Shown here: positions 9,648 through 17,091 of the stretch, one piece after another
How the letters are laid out: each line of letters starts with the position of its first letter
Numbering within the stretch: position 1 is the stretch's first letter
Assembly: GCA_029378245.1 (NCBI GenBank)
Contig: JARKIF010000016.1
Coordinates: 1 to 64,000, forward strand
DNA from: Roridomyces roridus
Lineage: Eukaryota > Basidiomycota > Agaricomycetes > Agaricales > Mycenaceae
Direction: 5' to 3'
Length of the DNA: 64,000 bases
Notes under the pieces: generated by a model
Databases searched by the model: none
Told to the model about the DNA's origin: nothing
The model's input: only the letters and a program-made list of their open reading frames with translations
Position numbers and translations under genes: made by a program

Positions 9648-10548
9648 ATGGCCCTGGCTTCGAACTTTATCCGCGCAGACGTGCTTCTCACTCCTAATCT
9701 AGACATACGCCCGGACGCAATCCTGCGGGGGGTGGGGAATGACCCCCCCATCACCTACAGCGGCTTTTCGACCTCGAGGCAGCGCATCGCTGAGGGCCTT
9801 TTAAACCTCGATATGAATCGTTTGGCGGCCTTGTTCAACAATGGATCTGTGACAACTTTTCTGCAGTCCTCTGAATCCTCCTACCCTGTGCCCACTGTCG
9901 AGCGCACGCACAAAATCGACATCGAAGGGGACGTGGAGCGTGCACTGCACCTCTATCTGGTCAACCCCGTGAACCTCATCTTTGAGGACTATCTTCGCCG
10001 CCCAAGTGTACGACCTGGGCAGTCCTTGACTTGCAAATGTCAAGTCACGCAGGAGAAAGGCATGCCCTGGTCGCGCGTGGATATGCTCTGGTATGTCGCC
10101 AATAAAGTTATCCTCGCTATGGAAGTCAAAAGAAAGTCAGCATTTCTCTATTGTATGTCACGCTGGGGCACTCATCCATTGAAAAAGTGATGCGATTCGC
10201 CCGTATGAGTGGAACGATGCTCTTCCACCGAACTCTGCAGGCCTCACTCTGCAGCAGCAAGTGCAACAGCTGCAACAGGTGGTGAACTTGGAAAAACAGC
10301 AGGGGGATTTTGTTTCTCTGATTTTCGGAAAAGCGGAGAAAATTATGAGGCAGGTTACCAAGTATTTCACGGCGTTCAAGCCGCCCAACATCCTCATCTT
10401 TGACTGGAACAACATGATTCTCCTCGATATCAAGTCGGCGCCCAGCTCTGGTGATTTTCCACACATGTCCCAGACGGATGGGAGTGGTTACTGGACTTTC
10501 CGCCGAATGCTCTTAGCTGCGTTGATCGACGGGCTCAACAGAGCATGA
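9648..10548 (+). CDS. N3: PD-(D/E)XK nuclease-like protein, 282 aa, two exons
   Basis: Exon 1 is 9648-10135 and exon 2 is 10188-10548 (52-nt intron, GTCAGC to GAAAAAG), giving 282 aa. Motifs are E-G-D-V-E-R-A-L, D145, E159-V-K161 and Q218-V-T-K-Y222, with the same D-x13-E-x-K spacing as N1 and N2. The intron sits at the same phase-2 position. The splice was chosen because it restores the conserved A-I-R-P-Y-E-W-x(2)-A-L-P-P segment in frame. A Gln-rich helix (L-Q-Q-Q-V-Q-Q-L-Q-Q) follows. It is divergent from B2. It is the last intact gene before the duplicated, transposon-ridden block. Confidence 0.86.
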
Positions 10549-10740
10549 AGAGATTTTCGGAACGTGTCGGAGGATGCAATGGGAGTACTTGTAGTACTTG
10601 GGCTATGTAGGAAATGACGACAGTTAATATCTTGACTTTTACTACATACCGTCGCGAAATTACTTGTGTCTGTCAGTGTTTGCCGAGCAGGTGACCGCTT
10701 TCACGTCATTGATGATGATTGACTGTCGATACCCAAGCAG
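10549..10740. other. Junction between N3 and the duplicated block
   Basis: The stretch around 10,686-10,735 (GCAGGTGACCGCTTT...) resembles the sequence found before A3 (6546) and A4 (12,057), so it looks like a stray piece of the A upstream region placed just before the N4 breakpoint at 10,741. No gene is seen. Confidence 0.45.
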
Positions 10741-10872
10741 TGCGTGGATATGGTCTGGTTCGTCGACAAGAAGGCAATCCTTGCGATGGAGGTCAAAAGA
10801 AGGTATGCATGTTTTCTGACCTCACGGCGGGGCGCTCACCCATGCGAACAGTCGTGCCATCCGCATGCATGA

Positions 10873-11224
10873 TGTCGGAAAAAGCCGTTTTTGATTATAA
10901 TCCAATTATAATCAATTATACACCGATTATAAACAAATAATATCATAATCAAAACAGCCTTTTATAATTGAATTATAATTGAGGAGAATCTACGAACAAG
11001 TGGGCTGGATTTCCCAATCTCGGTGGTAATCTGGTTCACTGAGGCTGCTGTGTGACCTGTGCACTTCCTGGATACAGCGTGACGTGACCAGCATGTCCCC
11101 AGCGCAGTTTGATTGATTGTTGGCTTTCTCGCATGTTGATCAAAATTGATCACAATCTATTACAATCGCTTATCATCCCATAATAGCCACGTCCAATTAT
11201 AATTCGGATCACGTTTTTCCGACA
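10873..11224. mobile_element. MITE-1: 352-bp AT-rich element, 11-bp TIRs, 2-bp GA target duplication
   Basis: The ends are TGTCGGAAAAA and its inverted complement TTTTTCCGACA. The element is flanked by GA on both sides; N2 has a single GA at the same place (CATGAGTGG), which defines the insertion exactly. The interior is AT-rich, with repeated TTATAATT/AATTATAA palindromes near both ends and no coding capacity. The superfamily is not clear; a 2-bp duplication would fit Tc1/mariner, but TA is normally the target there. Confidence 0.85.
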
Positions 11225-11262
11225 GAGTGGAGGGCTGCTCTGCCACCGGGCTATACCTTGCA

Positions 11263-11518
11263 CACAGGGGGGAACCTCACTGTTCCGCACAGCGGGAATT
11301 TTATATTTCCGCAGTATTTCCGCATGATTTCCGCAACATTTCCGCGTGGCGGAAATGTGTTGATTTCATTACATAATCATAAGATTCTCTGCTAAATTGG
11401 CAGATTTTGATTTTTATCACCTATTTTCGGAGCTGGCGGAAATGTTGCGGAAATACTGCGGAAATGTTGCGTAAATAAAGTATTTCCGCGGTGCGGAAAA
11501 GATGCCTTCCCCCCTGTG
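11263..11518. mobile_element. MITE-2: 256-bp CACTA-like element, 12-bp TIRs, 3-bp GCA target duplication
   Basis: The ends are CACAGGGGGGAA and TTCCCCCCTGTG, flanked by a duplicated GCA that occurs once in N2. A CAC terminus with a 3-bp duplication is the pattern of CACTA (EnSpm) elements. The interior is full of TTCCGC in the left part and GCGGAA in the right part, so the whole element can fold back. No coding capacity, so non-autonomous. Confidence 0.85.
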
Positions 11519-11849
11519 GCAACAGCAAGAACAACGGCTACATGCCTTGGTGCAAACTGAGCGAGCGTCGGCTGCGCAGCGGGGAATCCATGATTTCAAA
11601 TCTCTGATTTGTGGAAATGCGGAGAAAATCATGAGGCAAGTTCACAAGTATTTCAGACGTTACGATGCTCCGAATGCCCTCGTCTTTGACTGGAGCCACA
11701 TGATTCTCCTGGATTTGAAACCGGGGGACACGACCATTCCACAGATTCACCCAGCGGATGGCGACGTGGACTGGACTTTCCGCAAGCTCCTCTTGGTTGC
11801 GCTGCTTGACGGACTGACCAGAGTCTGGAAGGATGAGGCCGAGGCCTGA

Positions 11850-12138
11850 TAATCGCAGAAAGCAATGGCGGTCAATTGTCAGCAGCGGATTGGGCTCGGG
11901 AAATGCACAAGAAATATAACAGAATTTTTTTTGTAGAAAATGCAACGAAAATGTCGACGAACGGGGAATTTGATTTGCCAGCTTCTGATAATCGAGAGGG
12001 GAAAACGCGAGAAGGATGAATCAGATCTGCGATGATCGTGTGTCCGTGTTGTTCAAGCAGGTGACCGCTTTTACCACGCATGGATGATTCAGATTATGCA
12101 CGTGATCGTCATCCAACTCTCTCTCTCGCTTTTCAACT
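11850..12138. promoter_or_regulatory. Duplicated A upstream region (5' part) before the MULE-like insertion
   Basis: Near-identical to 6339-6620. It contains CACGTGATCGT at 12,099-12,109 and the start of the CT-rich tract. The 1.15 kb insertion at 12,139 separates this from the transcription start region of A4. Confidence 0.6.
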
Positions 12139-13290
12139 GCAAAACATGTTATTACCGCCGACATCCGTTGAATCAGCGCGAGCTCAGAGGGCGTTGAATT
12201 GACCCAACTTTTTCGGAGACTCAAAGAGTTGAATTCCCCCTACTTTTCCCCATCACGAATATTGGTTTGCCTCAAGTTTGCCTCCATCTACTTGTTGAAT
12301 CTGTATATTGTTCACATTGAAATGCCTCAACTTTTTATTTCGGCCAAATTTCATTCCCATTGAATTAGCTTCTCAGTGTGTTGACTTGCCGATACCAATC
12401 CGATGAAGTGGCCAAGACTTCCTTCTTGAAATTGCGTCCAGTCTCTCAACAAATGTATTGAAGTATCCCTTGTTCACGAGCGAACACATCTTGTTGAATC
12501 ACCACCATTTCCTTCCCGCCTACCTAACTTGTTGAAATGGCACCTGTTTTTCGTTAGAGGATCCTCTTGAATTACCATATCTTTTCCACCGGTATCTAAT
12601 TGAACTGACCTACCTTTCAGGTCCACAATCACAGACCAGCATCTCCTCGTCCTCAAGTAGATGGACAACAGAGAAGTGCAGAGTGTTGCCTTTGTCCTTT
12701 CTTGTTTAAGTTATCAACCCCCAACAAATCGTCTCGGGTGGGGGCTTGGCCATGGCAAGATACGCAGGGTGGAGCTCGGATTGTAGGCAGGAAAAGTGAG
12801 GGTGTTTCAATAAGATTCCGCGGAGGAAGAAAACCTGGGTTGATTCAATAGGTAGTATACCTGCCCGAATGTGAGGGTAATTCAGCACAGTTCCTCAGGA
12901 CTGCATGTCTGTTTCAATTGCAACCCGTGAGGAAAAGTTGGGGTAAATCAACAGGTATACCGCAGAAAGTTGGGACAATCCAATAGGCGCCAAATTTTGC
13001 CAGGCGGCAATTCAACAGCGGTGAATTGGCAATTCAACCGACCTTGAACCGGCCTGTCAAAGGGTCCCGAGAGACGTGCAGAAAAACCTAGGTTCATTCA
13101 ACAGATGTGCCGCGAGGGTTCAACAAGGATGCGAAGCGAAGGCAAGGTGTTTCAACAGATTGATGTCGGTGTTTCAATCACTTCCTTCCACCGAAAGTTG
13201 GGGTCCATTCAACAGAAAAAGTCGGGGTGATTCAGAACTTTCGGAATGCGGTCTGATTCAACAGATGGCGGCGGTAATAACATATTTTCG
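12139..13290. mobile_element. MITE-3: 1152-bp MULE-like element, 38-bp imperfect TIRs, 9-bp target duplication
   Basis: TTTTCAACT flanks the element on both sides (12,130-12,138 and 13,291-13,299); the equivalent site before A3 has it once (TCTTCAACT). The TIRs share TGTTATTACCGCCG and GTTGAATCAG, with five mismatches over 38 positions. Nine-bp duplications with long TIRs are typical of Mutator-like elements. Inside, the left half is rich in GTTGAAT/TTGAAT units and the right half in ATTCAAC/ATTCAACAG units, with the switch near 12,715. The element is therefore one large degenerate palindrome. No transposase frame. Confidence 0.85.
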
Positions 13291-13424
13291 TTTTCAACTC
13301 GTTGTCAACTCTCTCTCTCTCTCGTGTCAGAGCAACTCAGACTCAGACCCTCAAAGTGGACCAGGTCGGAGGAACCACAAACTTCTGGCCGTGTTTGAGC
13401 CAGTTGTCTAGGTTGCAGGCACCG

Positions 13425-15227
13425 ATGTCCGAACTCATTCCTCTCCCCGATCCGTCGACACAATATGGCGTAGGCGCCACATTCGAGCTATTCGCACATG
13501 TGGCACCCCCTCCTAAAGAGGACGGCTCTGGACGCGTGAAGTTCACAAAGGCTGACTGTGCAGTTGAGTCTCAGCCTGACGGTCGTCTCCAACACTGTTC
13601 TCAATACACGGTGCAACCCCACTCAAAATATCCTTCACACCAAATCATTCTGCGGAAGGGCCTTTCTATTGGCCTGTCGCACCTGCGATTTGCTCAAGTG
13701 TGGATGGTCGAATGCGACGGGCGGACTATGCTCGCTCGTTTCTACGATCCACTGTATGTCCTCGACGACACAGGAGCATACAACATCTTCCTGCAGACTA
13801 ACGAGCGCGTGGAAACCGAGGTGGCAGCGTATACAGCTCTGTCCCGGTTCCAGGGATCCCTCATCCCTCGCTTCTTCGGTTACTTCTTAGCCATGGTCCC
13901 AGCTCCCCCCGGGCTCGAGGATCGCTTTCCGCCCAGGAGTGTGCAGGTCGTGCTCTTGGAGTTTTTCCCTGGGGAGAGTCTTCGCGCTCTTGGGGCGGGT
14001 CAAGATGAGAAGGACGAGGACGAGGACTGCGACCCGCAGCGGGACATACACTTTACTTTCGTCTGCGACGAACACAAGACCGCAATTTTGGACGCAGTGC
14101 GCCTAGCGAATCACCTTTTCATTCTCAGCGGTGTTCAGCATATCGACCTCTTGGACAGAAATGTGCTCCTCAAGGAGACTCGCCCGTCGCATACAGCATT
14201 CTGCTCTTCTGCGGAATGTGCGCTGCAACACAGGCTCTGCACCGAGTCGTTGATCACTCAGCTCGCATCCCAGTCCGGCGCCGAGCCCGTCGACTATTCG
14301 GTGCTGACTCTGCAGCAAATTGATTCGCTCCCCATCTAGTGATGGGTGGGTCCGGTTCAAAGAAACAGTTCGAACGTGAACCGAACTGAACCGAACGCCC
14401 GTTCAGCGTTCAGGTTCGGTAAATTGCTGAACCTGAACGCAAAGTTCGGTTCGGCGTTCGGGCGGGAGTGGGCGCGTTCGAACGCAAACGCAAAATTGAA
14501 CCGAAAGTCGCCATTCTTGAGACTTGGACTGCAATTTCAAGCTGATTACCAGCTGGAGACTCAACAGATTAGTGAAACCACTCGCACAGTCACCTTTAAT
14601 GCAACCAAAACCCAGGTCAGAGACTGGTGGGTCGGCGCTGGCTGTCTGATCAGTATTGATGGTGCATCAGAGCGGTGCGAGTCGGATTGCACAGACGTTG
14701 TGCATGTATAATTGCACTGGGTGACTAGTCCGTGTTAGTTAGTGCTTCCATAACCACATTTGAAGCTCATCTTACCCCGAAGTTGGCGTAGATTATCACC
14801 GGGAAAATCCGGGGTTCGAACGCGTTCGAACGCCGAACTGAACGCGAACGCGCGTTCAGGTTCAAGGTTCGGGAGTTCACTGAACCGAACGCTGCGTTCA
14901 CGTTCGGCGTTCAGCAAAAAGGTGTCCGAACGCGAACCGAACCGGACCGACCCATCACTATCCCCATCGCAGTCATTGATTTTGGGTCTGTTCATCTGGT
15001 GGAACACGAGATGAAGAGGTTGAACCAAATGGTAAATACGTTCGTTGCGTTACAGTGTTGCTACCGACGGTGAACACGTGCCCCTTGAACTCGCATTCAC
15101 TGCAACGCATTTCGATCACAAATCCTGGCCAGATTCAGAGGAGTGCAAGGACCAGTTTTACAGATCCTGGCGATGGTCTAAATGGCTTCCTAGCACTCAC
15201 GACTATTTACTGTCGACGCGCAGGTGA
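13425..15227 (+). pseudogene. A4: kinase-like family A copy split by a hAT-type element and frameshifted
   Basis: Near-identical to A3 from M-S-E-L-I-P-L-P-D-P-S-T onward, but without the A3 8-bp insertion and lacking one Val codon near 13,560. The frame runs through the loop H-I-D-L-L-D-R-N and stops at 14,339, inside an element inserted at 14,337. The coding sequence resumes at 14,961 with the I-D-F-G-S segment. A 2-nt deletion near 15,050 then shifts the frame before the terminal R-W-S-K-W-L-P-S-T block. Its upstream region carries the MULE-like insertion. No functional product is expected, although a truncated protein to 14,339 could be made. Confidence 0.87.
14337..14960. mobile_element. 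MITE-4: 624-bp hAT-like element, 22-bp TIRs, 8-bp target duplication
   Basis: TCCCCATC is duplicated (14,329-14,336 and 14,961-14,968) and single in A2 and A3. The TIRs begin TAGTGATGGGT and match over 22 positions with one mismatch. An 8-bp duplication and TAGTG-type ends are the hAT pattern. Both subterminal regions (about 14,350-14,500 and 14,815-14,945) are dense in GTTCGG/CCGAAC units, plausibly transposase-binding repeats; the middle is unique sequence with no transposase. Confidence 0.9.
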
Positions 15228-15408
15228 GCATACTATACCACTTTGAAATGGACCATCATGCACGAGTTGAGCGCCTTCCGGCCCACCAGCCCCGAAGATC
15301 CTAAATACATATAGATTTCCAGCAGATACATAACGGTACACATGTAGTACATCCGCGGTGCTCAAGTACAAAACAAGATACAGCAAAAAGTCCCTCAGAG
15401 ACCCATCC

Positions 15409-16848
15409 TCAGAAACTCGGTAGCTTCCTCGCCTTGAGGACAGCTACGTCAAGTCCCGGACATTCCTCGACGACCCTCTTCAGCTCCTCCTCGGAAACAC
15501 GCTCGTGATCCCGCGAGACGAAACGCAAAACTCGCAGCTGTCCGTGGCGGGAGCGTAGCATCACGGCGAGCATGGAGTCGATCCTTTCGTGCCATCTACA
15601 GGTAAACGATTGGAGATTGGGACACAGGGTGGCTTGCGAGTCGGTCCCAGAGATCGTCATCACATCCCAAATGTGGGAGAGGGACGGATTGCCCACGGGG
15701 ACGATGGCAAGATGCTCGAGGTTTGGGAGGGCCCGAAGGAGATCTGCAAAGGCAGACGAAGAGTCGAATTGACACCCCTGGCAGAGGATCAGGCTCCTCA
15801 ACCTGCACGAGGACCGGCTAATCAAGGGAAGCACCGCAGGAAAATTCGCTTCCATTAGTAGCTCCTCGAGACGTGGCGCTACGATGTGGCTGAGCAAACC
15901 ACAGCTATCCTCGACCCGAAGTCGACGTAGACGCGGTAATGAGATGGGTACGTCGGAAGGGGGGATTCTAGGTGCAGTAGAAAGGAGAGAGCAATCGACG
16001 AGGTTGGAACAAGTCGAAAGGATGTGCAGTTGATCCAGCGCCCTGAATGATCCACGGTAGCGAGTTATCTGCGCCCATGGGATTTGGAAACGAGGCGCAA
16101 GGCCCAGGAAGGTCGAGTCTGTAAAGATCACCTCCCGCAAGCTCGGAGCCTGCGAAAGGAAAGACACTTCGTGGTCGACGGAATAGATGTTCGTTGTATC
16201 CTCGAATGTGAACCTCGTGAGCTGAGGCACCCGACCGTAAATGTCTCGAAGTCGCATGAGTATCTTGGTGTTCTTGGAGGCGACCTTGACGTGTAACGCT
16301 CTCCACCGTAGGCAGTGTGTAACCAGCAAGCTCAATAGCGCCATCTCGTGCGCGTTCCCCTCCCAACGGAGAGTGATGTCGAGAGGGATGTGTGCAGAAC
16401 GGAGGAGCTGGGACTGCAGCATGGACATGGGATGGACGTCCGGGATGATTTCGATTGAACGCCAAAGGAGTGGGCTGGAGAGCACCAGAGATCTCCAAGA
16501 TTGGCAAATGTGGCCCAGAATCCAGGGAGGAGAGTCCCTCTCCGTTCCGCGGACACGGCGCGTAAACGAGGTCCAGGAGAAGATCTCGGACAACACGTCG
16601 ATGGGAACGCGCCGAATTGGCGCCAAAATCGCGGAATGCCTCTGTACCAAGTCTGCTACTTCGTCGCGCTCCGACAGCAGTTGCCCCAATGCAGCCTGGA
16701 GCTCGTCTATCTTGGCATTTAGGTCATCCAACCGACTCTGTTTCTCGCCGAGGAAGTGGCGGATGGGCAGGACGTCTGTGTCGAGAGGAGGGTCGTTACT
16801 CTCAAGCAGATGCGTCACCTCCAGCGAGGAGAGACGTGAAGGCCCCAT
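15409..16848 (-). CDS. F-box protein, 479 aa
   Basis: Single exon. The N-terminal part (about residues 20-65) is a coiled coil of the type L-x-E-K-Q-S-R-L-D-D-L-N-A-K-I. It is followed by an F-box-like segment (I-R-R-V-P-I-D-V-L-S-E-I-F, then I-C-Q-S-W-R-S-L-V-L-S-S-P-L-L-W) and a long Leu-rich C-terminal region. This is the standard Agaricomycete F-box layout; such proteins are thought to bring substrates to SCF ubiquitin ligases. The start is the ATG at 16,848 (M-G-P-S-R); the frame stays open further upstream to 17,025 without family similarity. The substrate is unknown. Confidence 0.85.
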   Translation of the reverse strand: MGPSRLSSLEVTHLLESNDPPLDTDVLPIRHFLGEKQSRLDDLNAKIDELQAALGQLLSERDEVADLVQRHSAILAPIRRVPIDVLSEIFSWTSFTRRVRGTERDSPPWILGHICQSWRSLVLSSPLLWRSIEIIPDVHPMSMLQSQLLRSAHIPLDITLRWEGNAHEMALLSLLVTHCLRWRALHVKVASKNTKILMRLRDIYGRVPQLTRFTFEDTTNIYSVDHEVSFLSQAPSLREVIFTDSTFLGLAPRFQIPWAQITRYRGSFRALDQLHILSTCSNLVDCSLLSTAPRIPPSDVPISLPRLRRLRVEDSCGLLSHIVAPRLEELLMEANFPAVLPLISRSSCRLRSLILCQGCQFDSSSAFADLLRALPNLEHLAIVPVGNPSLSHIWDVMTISGTDSQATLCPNLQSFTCRWHERIDSMLAVMLRSRHGQLRVLRFVSRDHERVSEEELKRVVEECPGLDVAVLKARKLPSF

Positions 16849-17091
16849 CCTAGTCTGTGTCTGACCGCGATTTCCGACTAGCCGCAGTTGAGTCGCAAGC
16901 GTAGGGCGGGTTTCCGCGCGAAAGACGCGGCGGGGACGAGCGAGCGAGGTTGGATGATGACAGTCAAGAACAAAGAGCCAACGCGATCTCATCGCCTCGT
17001 GGCTCCATATCTTACTTGATAACAAAACGCGACTGACGCGCTGCCTTTTGCGAATGGTTTTGCGTACATACGATAAATTGACTTGACAAAA

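Larger units (their letters stand above)
10741..11849 (+). pseudogene. N4: 5'-truncated copy of N2 broken by two transposon insertions
   Basis: It begins abruptly inside exon 1 at a point equivalent to N2 position 5841, without start codon or promoter. It continues nearly identically through the ExK motif, the intron and exon 2 to a stop at 11,849. Two elements interrupt exon 2: one at 10,873-11,224 and one at 11,263-11,518. The flanking N2-like sequence is continuous once the elements and their 2- and 3-bp duplications are removed. Only a few substitutions separate it from N2 (for example near 11,840), so the duplication is recent. Confidence 0.88.

Noticed and set aside
10719..10940. Short open frame overlapping N4 and MITE-1
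   Set aside because: It is a chance frame across the truncated N2 copy and the transposon end; there is no upstream exon.
14800..14850. GGTTCGAA-like sequence suggesting a tRNA T-arm
   Set aside because: It belongs to the repeated GTTCGAAC units of the hAT-like element, and no acceptor, D or anticodon stem fits.
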